From: Balanoglossus misakiensis
Lineage: Eukaryota > Hemichordata
Reading direction: 5' to 3'
Assembly: GCA_040954595.2 (NCBI GenBank)
Contig: CM082578.2
Span: 10,168,001 to 10,232,000, forward strand
DNA: 64,000 nucleotides
In this document: one piece after another, positions 1 to 10,284 of the stretch
Position numbering within the stretch: the stretch's first letter is position 1
Layout of the letters: the number at the start of each line of letters is the position of its first letter
Program-made: the position numbers and the translations under genes
Notes under the pieces: model-generated
The model's database searches: none
What the model was told of the DNA's origin: nothing
The model's input: the letters and a program-made list of their open reading frames with translations, nothing else

Positions 1-1091
1 CGATTTACAAATATTTGCATGTTACAGTGTGTACATCTGTATACGGGATTAGCATTTGCATACAGATGCCCCCCCCCCCCTCAAGTGGTTGAGTCAGTGT
101 TGGGCAATAAAGCAGCCATGATGGGTTGTGCTCAGTCAGATTTCCTCTTCTGTTTTTGCCGTGAGAAGGCTCTCTTTTCGTATGAAACATCAGGTAAAGT
201 ACTAGGTGCTGTTACGTACAAAATGAAACTCTGGTTTCCCTGCTGCTCTTGAAACACGAAGTTGGAGATTTCATGGGGTGTCTTTCTCTTGGATTTTCGG
301 CCTGGTTCTGAGCGGGAAAATTGTGTGACACAGTGCACCTGTTTTGGGTTGATTTATTCACAAGATGAAAGTCTGTTCAGCAGCAGGGTGCAAACATCAT
401 ACATTCATTCATTCCACAGACAGGTGTCAAAATCTCATTTTTGCATGTCAATGAAGAGTGTAGTTAAGACAGACCCCCACCTGTGCAGTCGTCACAGAAA
501 AAAAAAATACCAGATCAGAAATTTTGTGTCGCGCAGACTACAAGTTGCTTCGATAATACATAAACTGTACATGCAAGGGTTCATAAAAATTGGGCAGTTG
601 GAAGGGTGACATGCCAGTGACAAAGTTTTTGTCTGTGGGTACAGAGTGGGTAGTGAGTGAGTGAGTGTGACCCTGTCATCAATACAAAGTTGTTCGCAAT
701 GTCCTGTCATGTTGGTATAAAATGAAGTCTGTGCTGAGTGGAGCTATAAAAGAGACAATGCTGTGTGTGGGTGTGTGTGTGGCAGTGAAAATTGGCAAAA
801 AAAAATTTGCTGTTCTAAAAAACATGCTGCTCTTTAAGCCTTGTGCCAGATTGGTGAAACGGTGCCTAATAATAACAAACGTTATTTGCCTGCTTGCCTT
901 TTTTACCTACCTCTCTTAACATTTTCACTCATTATCTCTCGATTCTCTCCCCCTTTTAATTATTATTTCACCCCTACCCGTCCCTTTTCTTTTTCTAAAT
1001 TTTTTTCTCGTAATTTTGAACCACCTCCCTCTTCTACTCAATCATTCTGCTCTCGACCTGTGTACCACGTTCCTTCGCGTCTGTCCCCCAG
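1..1091 (+). other. RAF intron (upstream exons not in window)
   Basis: No RAF-like coding exon was found here. The stretch holds a poly-C tract (69-80), TGAGTGAG repeats near 650-670, and from about 890 to 1090 a strongly pyrimidine-rich run leading into the acceptor at 1089-1091. It most likely is the 3' part of a longer intron. The conserved upstream 14-3-3 site expected in RAF CR2 is not visible. Confidence 0.6.
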
Positions 1092-1214
1092 ACATGTCGA
1101 CCAGACAACTGCCGCCAAACAGTCCCAGTAAAAACCGGCAAACTAGCGGCAGTTGCACGCCCACACCTTCTCGAGACAGCGTCTTTGACTATAGTCCGGC
1201 TAGTATCATAAGGG
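1092..1214 (+). CDS. BRAF: RAF exon A (Ser/Pro/Thr-rich linker)
   Basis: Acceptor tccccccag precedes the exon and donor gtgagt follows. It encodes [19 protein letters not shown] and continues to [10 protein letters not shown], with two bases completing a codon at the start and one left at the end. Low-complexity linker between CR1 and the kinase; conservation is weak, so the start is less sure than the kinase exons. Confidence 0.75.
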
Positions 1215-4200
1215 GTGAGTTTTTTTCTCTCTCTGCTTAGCAGACATACTTGCCTTTCCGACCGTTTCTGTGACTAACTCCAAGCTAGCTGTTAATTTTT
1301 TTTTTGTTAAAGACGCTTTTGTAAAAACGGGAAAAATACTAACTCTGTTTGGTGTGCCTTTTTTTCTGTCATTTCTGTACTTTCTTTTTCAATACAGCAT
1401 TGTCCCCCCCCCCCCAAATCTGCCTATCGTGTTTTGCACAGTTTGTATTTTGTAGTGTGTGTGTGTTGTTACTGCTAGTTGTAATTTGTATTAGTGTGAC
1501 AACTAATTATGCTGTTTGTTTTGTGTTTTGGCTAAATTTTTGTGATGTGATGTTATCATTGTGGGTATAGCAATGTGGAATCACTGGAAAACATTTCTCC
1601 CGTACTTGTCTCTGCAGGGGCTGAAAGAATACAGTGTGTTGTTCAACTAAATCAGAAAAAAACAATGATGTAGTAGAAATGAGAGGGTTATAGTTGATGA
1701 GAATCAGTTCGTAGCAATTTGTAAGGTTTTCTTGTTGATTCAGAAGGTTTCTCCTGGAGTACATTTGGAACGTAACAACTGAAGGATGCCTCAATATTTG
1801 TGGATTTTCCTTATCATTCAACGATTCTCTGTTTTAATCCATCCCCACAGGGAATAACTTGACGGCTAGCTTTTCGTCAGGCTACAGCTCGGCAGTCTCT
1901 TCATCGCTGCCAAACTCCATATCAAATTCAATTATCAGCCCCAACAAAGTGTCAGTGTCCAGTCCAAACAGTCTACAGCCATCGCCCACACATCAGCCGA
2001 AGAGGCGATTGCCGTCGTCGTCCGATGAAGTTCGCATCAGGAGGAGTGTGAGTGTAAAGACAAGCTTTGTTCAGTCACTGCAGTTTGCATTGTGATGAGT
2101 CTGCAGGATTTTCTGGTGCACAGCCGTGAGTGCAGTGTACTTCCCTTCACCAAGTCTTCAGTTCGGTTCTAATTCTCATATAAGAGCAGTCAATGTATTC
2201 ATGACACTTTACGAAGTAAGCCCATATCTCCTTGTCCTATTACAGAGACATAGGCGAGATTCTAACGACGACTGGGAGATTCCAGCCAATGAAATTATTA
2301 TAGGACCAAGGATTGGTTCTGGCTCTTTCGGAACAGTCTACAGAGGACAGTGGCATGGTAAGAAAAAAACATCAGCAAATCAAAATTTTAATCTGCCAAG
2401 AGCAGTGTTACATTCATGTACAGTTGCCCCCATACCAAGTGTATAAAGACGGTTGATGTACATGAAAACCGTTAAGAGACCATTTAATCTTGGGGGTGGG
2501 GGAATTATTGGCCATGTCCATACAGGTAACATACAAGATTTGACTATTTGTGTTTCTGTTTATTTTAGAGAGTAATATATGTTATGCGAAACATGATTTT
2601 TCGATTGTGTCTCTCTACGAATAACACTCTAATTTGATGATTTGAACTTTGGTTGTTTTTTGTACACTATAGGTGCAGTTGCTGTCAAGAAATTGAATGT
2701 AACGGACCCGACACCATCACAGCTTCAGGCGTTTAAGAATGAAGTTGCTGTCTTAAGGTGTGTTGTCCACAGAAGTATTAAATAAAGACTCTGATGCTTT
2801 AGTTTGTGTCCCCCCAAAAGTTTTATTATATCAAAAGTCCACTATCTGTAACTTTATTTCTTGAAGTGTGAAAGCCATATGTGGTGTAAAATCTAACCCA
2901 TAGTTTTTTTGGGAAAGACAAATTTTGACAATCTTTTTTTTGTAAATGGTTGACAGGAAAACAAGACATGCGAACATCCTGCTGTTCATGGGATGTACCT
3001 CCAAACCAGAGCTGGCAATCGTGACACAGTGGTGCGAAAGTTCAAGTCTCTACAAACATCTGCATGTCATCGAGGTCAAGTTCGAGATGCACGACTTGAT
3101 CGACATTGCAAGGCAGTCGGCCCAGGGCATGGAGTAAGTATACTTATATACATTTGCCAAGTTGGTAATCATCATCATCGTGTGACTGTATCTCATCATC
3201 CAACAACATTGATTGGATATCATCTCAGGTATTTCTGAACTTTTTTTTTATGAATCAATGTAAAACTGAATCTAACATAAATTTTTCTTCACAGTTATCT
3301 TCATGCCAAGAACATCATACACAGGGACTTGAAGTCAAACAGTATCCTTTCAATCGAAGGTCAGGGATCAAATTGCTCAATCTGACTGCCTATCAGTCGG
3401 CTATAAATGATGAAAAGGTGTCATGGGTAGTCATTTTGGTGACGGCGTCTTCTAGAGGCAAGTGTGCCACACTGCATTTGTTCTGTTTGCCCTGCAAAGT
3501 TGGTAATGTGCATGAAGAATCATGATTGTAACCCAAATTTTGTCGATTGCCTTAACGAAACATTCAGACATATTTTTGCATGATGACATGACAGTAAAAA
3601 TCGGTGACTTTGGACTGGCCACTGTGAAATCAAGGTGGAGTGGATCCGAGAGAATTGAACAACCCACAGGCTCCATCCTATGGATGGTAAGTAATTGCCC
3701 CCCATAAAACAAAAAAACATAAACATTCACTCTCCTATACAGAGTTAAGAACAGCCGTTGAATTAGGTTTGGAAACAAGACTGTTCAGAAATTGCAACAG
3801 GAATGTGCGTGTATTGTTTTTCACTGGAACCATGCAGTCCAATAAAATGAAATTCAAATTTCAATGCCTCTGTCCCAAAATGACCTTCAATGAATTCCTC
3901 TTCTGTGTGATAAAAAAATCACTCCTTCACCACGTACAGGCTCCAGAAGTGATAAGAATGCAGGATCCCAATCCCTACACTCCACAGTCTGATGTCTATG
4001 CCTTTGGGGTCGTTCTGTTTGAATTGGTAACAGGCCAGCTGCCGTACGCTAACATCAACAACAAAGACCAGGTGAGTCCAATCACTATGTTTAATATTTC
4101 ACCAGCAAAGGCAAGCATAAATTGTATCATTAACATGTGTAGATGTTGCTGAGTGGAGCAACCAACAGGGTGTTTTTGACAACTGATGAAAATTGTAACA

Positions 4201-4892
4201 TGGTGAGAGCTGTTATTTGCTGTGAGTGTTAATTATCAGAGCTCCTTCTGACTTGTTTCTCTATCAACATTAAAACTTCTGAAGATCATCTGGATGGTTG
4301 GCAGGGGTTACCTCTCGCCCAACCCGGAAGACGCCCGCAGCGACACTCCCAAGGCGTTCAAAAGACTCATGTCGGACTGCTGTAAGAAGAACCGGGATGA
4401 GAGACCGTTATTCCCACAGGTTGGTTTTGATTGGTTAGCCTCGCCCAATTCGAAGACCGTAAAAAGAGATTGTTTGGTGTGCAGCATACACACAGACACA
4501 CTGAGACAAAGAGAGAGACAGGGCTGACAGATATATATTATATACATGTATATACACACACACACACATACACATACACACTCTTTGTGCCTTATAAATC
4601 TGACATTCCTTCAATATACATGTAATTAATCAGTTTATCAGTAATTTATTCCTATTTCTGTCATTCAGAAATGATAACTGTGTCTTCTTCTTTTCGTTTC
4701 AAGGTGCTTGCATCGTTGGAGGCCCTGGCACGGTCACTACCAAAGCTCCACCGCAGCGCCTCCGAACCCGTCTCGTTGAATAGGACACGTCTCCATGCCG
4801 ACGATTTGCTTTACAGTTGCCCATCACCAAAGACGCCCCTTCAGAGTCAGTTTCCAACGTTTGCATTCTTCCCCACGGGGGGCAACCTATAG
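1092..4892 (+). CDS. BRAF: RAF-family serine/threonine kinase (BRAF type), C-terminal ten coding exons, 5' partial
   Basis: MAP kinase kinase kinase that would phosphorylate MEK downstream of RAS in the cytoplasm or at the plasma membrane. Seen: a Ser/Pro-rich linker, then an acidic N-region ([11 protein letters not shown]), glycine loop [11 protein letters not shown], catalytic lysine in AVAVKKLN, dimer-interface [35 protein letters not shown], and a C-terminal RSASEP 14-3-3 site. All exon junctions are in phase and the frame ends at a stop at 4890-4892. The Asp-rich N-region matches BRAF rather than RAF1, which has Tyr-Tyr there; most invertebrates have a single RAF of this type. The RAS-binding and C1 domains must lie upstream of position 1. 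From memory, the kinase exon lengths 85, 177, 47, 119, 132 and 135 equal those of human BRAF exons 12-17. A KSR pseudokinase is excluded by the intact lysine, HRD and DFG. Very confident in family. Confidence 0.96.
1215..1850 (+). other. RAF intron with poly-C tract
   Basis: T-rich intron with a 12-base poly-C tract at 1404-1415 and a pyrimidine-rich acceptor (atccccacag). No other coding or RNA feature was recognised. Confidence 0.7.
1851..2047 (+). CDS. BRAF: RAF exon B (Ser-rich linker)
   Basis: Encodes [20 protein letters not shown], then [18 protein letters not shown] and a basic end [17 protein letters not shown]. It finishes in phase 0 at donor gtgagt. Many Ser-Pro pairs make it a likely target of ERK feedback phosphorylation, as in known RAF linkers. 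Confidence 0.85.
2246..2357 (+). CDS. BRAF: RAF exon C (N-region and glycine loop)
   Basis: Begins [13 protein letters not shown], the negatively charged N-region, and ends within [10 protein letters not shown]. Donor gtaaga. The glycine loop is GSGSFG. Confidence 0.97.
2673..2757 (+). CDS. BRAF: RAF exon D (catalytic lysine)
   Basis: 85 bp encoding [18 protein letters not shown] and FKNEVAVL, containing the ATP-anchoring lysine and the C-helix glutamate. Acceptor ctatag, donor gtgtgt. Confidence 0.97.
2957..3133 (+). CDS. BRAF: RAF exon E (dimer interface, hinge)
   Basis: 177 bp. Encodes [20 protein letters not shown], the hinge [14 protein letters not shown] and [11 protein letters not shown]. 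The Arg-Lys-Thr-Arg-His dimer-interface motif is intact. The donor is gtaagt. Confidence 0.97.
3295..3341 (+). CDS. BRAF: RAF exon F (47-bp catalytic-loop micro-exon)
   Basis: Encodes [15 protein letters not shown] with split codons at both ends. It carries the catalytic HRD aspartate. It is too short to stand out as an ORF but is fixed by phase and by the kinase alignment. Confidence 0.96.
3568..3686 (+). CDS. BRAF: RAF exon G (DFG and activation segment)
   Basis: 119 bp encoding [20 protein letters not shown], then [20 protein letters not shown]. The residue equivalent to human V600 is Val, codon gtg. The Thr and Ser phosphorylation positions around it are present. Donor gtaagt. Confidence 0.97.
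3940..4071 (+). CDS. BRAF: RAF exon H (APE motif, F-helix)
   Basis: 132 bp in phase 0. Encodes [20 protein letters not shown], then [20 protein letters not shown]. Acceptor cgtacag, donor gtgagt. Confidence 0.97.
4285..4419 (+). CDS. BRAF: RAF exon I (C-lobe)
   Basis: 135 bp in phase 0. Encodes [20 protein letters not shown], then [20 protein letters not shown], including the conserved Arg of kinase subdomain XI. Confidence 0.97.
4550..4582. repeat. CA microsatellite in RAF last intron
   Basis: Dinucleotide CA run next to an ATAT/ACATGTAT tract, lying between the last two RAF exons. Confidence 0.8.
4704..4892 (+). CDS. BRAF: RAF terminal exon with 14-3-3 site
   Basis: Encodes [20 protein letters not shown] with EP following, giving the 14-3-3 binding sequence RSASEP. 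A divergent tail ends FPTGGNL at the stop. Confidence 0.95.
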   Translation: MLASLEALARSLPKLHRSASEPVSLNRTRLHADDLLYSCPSPKTPLQSQFPTFAFFPTGGNL

Positions 4893-7485
4893 GGCCAATC
4901 AGACGCCCCCCCTCCTCCCCTACCCCCTCGCCTGCAGTAACTGTCAGTCAAGTCTGCTGTTTTGAAACTCTGCCCTCAGTGGCAGGTAATGGCCACTGGG
5001 ATGATTTTGTGGGTTGTCCCCTCTGCCTGCCCCCCCCCCCCCCCTCATCCCAACCACCAACAGAACATTACTGTGGTGCCCTGTTATTTTGCCATGCTGG
5101 CCACAAGCTTTTGACGGCTTGGGTATATTTAAGGGGAGAGATGATACCTGACGGTTGGGTTTCCTTGGACATTGACGTGGCTTATCAAAATATACACGAT
5201 CAGTGCAGAAATCAAGATATTGGGACGGGAAAAAATCTCCCAACTGGAGGGCAGAGTTTTCAATTTCAGAATTCGGGGTGTGCGGATAAGAGTTATTCAA
5301 GGCACAGCTAATGTTACATTTTGTGCTTTGTGTTGAAATCTGGCAAACTGCAGAATTTACAGTGAGAGTGGAGAGAAAGTCTATACTACAAGAATTGTCT
5401 GAAGAAAAAATGGGAGATAGAAGAAAAAAGTTCCTAAGGCAGGGAGTCAGGCAGGTTTTTAAAAGAAAAAAAATTGCAAGGCACATATCATTTACATTTC
5501 TGAGTGACTAGCTCTAGGCATATTCAGACATATGGCCGATGAGGTGTTTTTTTATTATTTTACTCAGAGTCCAAGCTTGGCTTTGATCAACATGTTTTTA
5601 CACTAGTCGTTTCCTTTTCCGTTTTACATTTTTTTGTTTTGTTCATTTTTTTTATCGAGTAGGTGTATCAATTTACGGCTTTTTAGTAGAATCTTGCAAT
5701 ACCAGGACGCCTACATCTGCTCCACCGCCATTTCAAATTTGCCGTCACAGCAGTGTGTGGGTGTTCTGAGTGGTTTACAAGTTGTTTGCGTGCGTCAGCA
5801 TTTCAAGCCTTCAAATGCAACTGCTTATGGCAATGTACAAGTATCAGACGCGTACGCACACACACAAATACATGCACATGCAAACACACACACACACTAA
5901 AACAGACATTTCCTTACCAAATTCAGATATATGCTAACATCAGCTTGTAGAAAAATAAAAACACTAGTTGCTTTCGGTGTGTAAAAGCAACTGTAAGAAA
6001 ATCCGCAACATTGCCAGCAAAAAAAAATAATTTCTCAACTGCTCAAGAAATACATAAAATCAAGAAAGACCAAAACTTTTTTGCATAGTGTTTATATTTA
6101 CATGAACATAACAAAATGTATTATGTAGATACTATTTAATTAAGTACAAATAGAATTAAAAAAAGAAAGACTTCAATTTTTTTCTTCCTTTAAAAGGGAA
6201 ACCAAATACAGACAGACTGTTGAAATCCATTGTAATTGGCTGAATCCAGCGATAATGAACAGTCTCAAAAATACTTATTTTTTTTAAAGGAATAGCTATG
6301 CTACAAGTGCTCAGATATGTTACCATGGCAACAGGTTGTGTTGCCGTCTTATATCATATGTAAATAGTACAATTTTTCAACGGAATTCAGATTCTGTACA
6401 AAGAAAAGGTCTCTTTGTCTTCTCGCGTGTTTTTATGCCGTTAACTGTCATTGTTTGCAAGCCCAGTTCCTTTTATTTCAGTCAGTCTGTCTGTCTGTCA
6501 AATCTTGTATCCTGGATTGTATCTATCAGGTTTTCTTTTCAGCAGTGGGGTTGAGTGTAGTGCATTGTCTTTTTATCCAACTTGTACACTTAATGTCGTA
6601 AAACAGCCAGCATGCATAGAAGTTTGATGTTAGTATCCAGGGCAACGGTCGTCCTCATTTACATGTACACGTGCGCCCATAAAAAGAGGACACAGTCCTC
6701 GAACCACACCGCCGAAACCAAACCACAGCTTGAAAGTGTCCTGGCTCGCTGTACATTTCCTGGTTGTGCTTTTAAAATTTCTCGCATCTGAGGGAGAGAG
6801 AAAACACTTTTAAACTAAAGGAATGCAATGCGTAACTGTTGACTGTTTCAGGGTTCTTCCGACTCGCTAGTAGTTTTAGAATTGCCAAAGAAACTCTCTC
6901 TCTCTCTCGATCATTCTCTGCCACTTTCCGTCGCATCAGTGCATCGTGGATGAAAAAATTTTCTCATAAAAGAAACCAGCTTGTGATTATGAGTCCTACT
7001 AAATGAAATTGTCCACATAAAATAATACCTTGAACATCATATACGGAGTACAACAGGCTATATCACTCACCTGGTCCACGTCAGAAAACTGGCACACAAC
7101 GTGGGAGCTCAGCTTTAGCCATTGATGCGCATCATCATTTTAACCACACAAAAAACTATTTGGGTGTGTAAAATTCTATATAAAAAAATAACAGTGCCTT
7201 AATAAATTTCGCAGCTCAGGCATGAGGACCTGTAATTGTGTTAGGCTTTCATCCCTTTGTTTATCCTGCAGTGGTGCGGTCTTTAAATATTTCATCCCTG
7301 GGTTGAACCACTATACAGGATAAGCAAGGGTTTGAAGGGACCCCCATTTCTCTTTAAAATGGATCAGGCCAATGTCAATGTAAAAGAGGTTATTCCATGA
7401 TACGATAACATAGGAGAGCCCTGGTTCCTTGAAAATGTTGATGTCTACTTCACTGTACTTTTTAATAAAATTTGCAGCCAACCTG

Positions 7486-7525
7486 GATGCCCTTTGACCC
7501 AAGCAGATGCCCTTTGACCCAAGCG
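7486..7525. repeat. 20-bp tandem duplication
   Basis: Two adjacent copies of gatgccctttgacccaagc plus one base, differing only at the final base. Confidence 0.85.
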
Positions 7526-8895
7526 GTACCCTTTCTTAATCTCCATGTGTCTCATAAGTAATTTGGACTACGAAATATGTGCTATTTTAATTTCCATGCC
7601 AGTATAGAAAGCCTGTGAAATGTCTTTAAAATGTCATTGGCAGAAAAATTAGAATAAAATGGTAGTTTTTAATAGCTTTGACATGTATTTGACTTGAATT
7701 GTTACACTGATTCATAAATGTTTTTCTTGTGCAGTGCATAAAGTCATTTTCTGAAGAAATAAAAAAATAGTATATATTTCAAAAAATACTGTGGTGTTTG
7801 GCAAGTCTGACTTTGGAAAGAAACAATACGGAATGTTTTGTAGCCGTGTGGTGGCGCACTTCAATCCTGCAGCCTAGCCCTGTCTCGGTTTCCCCCTGAA
7901 TTCAAGTTCCATGTATTTCTTACTGGTGTAGAGAAGGTTTAGTTGCACAAAGCAGACCAATTTGGACTTTTCATTAGCTTAGCGACAGTTATATCCTGAT
8001 TCTGTGCTTGGAATGTAACATGAAAACTCACCAACAAACAAAGAAACAACTATAATCTTATAATCAATATTTAATATAAAAATAAGCTTAAAATACATTT
8101 CGTGAACGTTTGCTGTATCAAAGTGCGTGATCTAAATATACACCTGTGTCTACTACCCCGTGCTCATGAATTTCTAGAACTCTTGGAATCATATATTGAC
8201 GAAATGACTACTGCATATTATAATTTATTTCGACTTCCGAGCAACAACGCTATGATTTTTCAAGTGCGACCAGGACGCCCTCTTACGGGCAAGGCGTTTA
8301 ATTTAAACTAAAACAGCGTGCAGCATACCGAGTTAAGAATAGTTTGCTGTAAATTAACTTGAAATATAATGTAAATTTCCTACTCTAGTTGGTGGTATCA
8401 AAGAGTTAATATTTCAAATATTATACAAACATAGATCCAATGAGACAATTGTCTCACTTCTTTCAGGGCAAACGTAAACGTTATCCCTGCGGACAAAAAC
8501 CATCTACGGTAATACTTTTTTTCAAATAAATAATAAAGTAATACCCACTTCATTAAAGGAACAAAGTGTAGAAAAAAATAATTCCACAAATTCAAAATTA
8601 AAGGATGTCGGGCTGAGTCCAGTACGACATATCTGATATAAGTCTAGGTGACGTAGAATCTCTCGTCACGATACACCGTTGTTGAAATCAGGTGTACCCC
8701 TTAAGTCAGCCTAAGACCATTCTCAGGGTATGGCCTTGGCTGTACACGCAATAATTAACTGCATAATTGAAATCATTTATCTCGGACTTCGACCTCAAAA
8801 TTTAGTGTCTTCAATATTTTCGGCCATGTACACGTATGCTATATTTGAAATTTACAGAAAGATATACATTGGTCCATTAATTAGAATTATTGGAT

Positions 8896-8981
8896 TGATC
8901 GATCGATCGATCGACGGTGAGAGATTGATTGGTTGGGTGGTTGGTCGGTCGGTCGGTTGGTTGGTTGGTTGGTTGGTTGGT
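8896..8981. repeat. GATC and GGTY tetranucleotide array
   Basis: GATC repeated about 4.5 times (8896-8914), then after a short gap GGTC/GGTT units (about 8930-8981). A simple-sequence array. Confidence 0.9.
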
Positions 8982-9819
8982 AAGGTCAGGTCGTTTTTAC
9001 GATATTCAAACAAGAAAGTTTCTGGAGTATCTATGAAACTGTCCCGGGAAATTCTTAGTACCATGACTACCCACCGCAACAGTCTTGTCTTCAATTTGAC
9101 AATGCGATCGGTATGCATTCATCCATATTTTCAATTCGCGAGACTATCAATGACTTTTTGTTTCAACTGATTGGTGCAAGGGTGCTCTTTATAAATCACA
9201 TATATGTTTATATATAATATAGTTGAAATCCGAGGAGAAATAGTATTTTGTATAGGAAACTATTTCGTCTTGAGGTGTACAAGGTCCGTGTTATAATTGT
9301 TGGAAACCACTTCCATATGGTACAAGTCTTATGTTGAAATAGTTCGAATACTCAAGTGTCCCTGAAGTGTTCCGTTATCTTTAACGGCAGATTTAAATTT
9401 CGATCGTCCTGCAAGTTTAATGCTCATTAATATTTTCTACTGTTTAGCACACGGAGTCGACTTGATTTATGTTCTAGTTTTTCCACAAAGCTACACATGG
9501 GCGCGCATCTACTTGGGACCCTGGAAAACCTGCAGGTGATCTCCCCCAGACGACTGTTGCAGGTCTTCACTAAGTTACAATGCTGTTTCATCTTTAATGC
9601 GACAGTTTGATCAGGAGGACGCAGACGACGATTGGCTCGATCGCTTTTGATCAAGGCACACTGCACATTTTCCTTATCCGGTTATTGTATTTTTGCCTCT
9701 TTATAAACAACAACACTTTCGTTGCTTGATCAACATCAAGTGGCCTTGTAAATGTCTTGAGGTATCCCCGTCATGCAACTCTAGGCTAGTACCGGGCAGG
9801 GTCGACGTCTGTCCTCGCC

Positions 9820-10284
9820 TCATTTGCACGTGTACCTGTCTATCTTGGTCGTGCAGGTGTCGCATTTGACGTAGCAACACCAGTAGAATTTGCAGTCACA
9901 GCGTTCGACAAAGCTGACGACCTGCGTGTTGTAGCCTCGCCCGCAGCACAGCAGGTCGCAGCTGTCTGGGCCGTCAGAAGTTCTGTTACACTCTCTCCCC
10001 CTCGTTCCGAACACGCCGTTCGAAGAATCCTCCACGCAGTAATTGGGGGACTTGTCCAGAAAGACCATCTCCGTCTCATTGATGGGCAGTCTGGGTTTCT
10101 GCTTATTTTTCCGGCGGAGTCGCTTCTTGGCCCTGGGGTGAAGTTCCACCGAGAACTCGTACTTGGACTTCAGTAAATCTCCCACATCGCTGAAATGAGG
10201 CATGGTTTTCCAACACGTTCTGACGTTGCAGGAGCCGGAAACGCCGTGACACCTGCATTGAACGTTCATCTGATCCTCAATCGC
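9820..10284 (-). CDS. WNT16: Wnt16 exon 4 (cysteine-rich C-terminus)
   Basis: 465 bp from acceptor gttacag to the stop at 9820-9822. Starts AIEDQMNVQCRCHGVSGSC and ends CTTKIDRYTCK. Holds 16 cysteines, including the C-terminal hairpin cysteines that contact Frizzled in known Wnts. Confidence 0.97.
   Translation of the reverse strand, partial: AIEDQMNVQCRCHGVSGSCNVRTCWKTMPHFSDVGDLLKSKYEFSVELHPRAKKRLRRKNKQKPRLPINETEMVFLDKSPNYCVEDSSNGVFGTRGRECNRTSDGPDSCDLLCCGRGYNTQVVSFVERCDCKFYWCCYVKCDTCTTKIDRYTCK

Larger units (their letters stand above)
4893..9819. other. RAF 3' UTR and intergenic DNA to Wnt16
   Basis: No further conserved coding sequence was found. Candidate plus-strand AATAAA poly-A signals lie near 5954, 7653 and 7758, so the RAF 3' UTR could be up to 2.9 kb, but the true end cannot be fixed. 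The stretch also holds a CA repeat (about 5858-5898), a poly-C run (5030-5044), a 20-bp tandem duplication (7486-7525) and a tetranucleotide array near 8.9 kb. The Wnt16 minus-strand 3' UTR must occupy the right end, but no convincing minus-strand poly-A signal was seen close to the stop. Confidence 0.55.
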
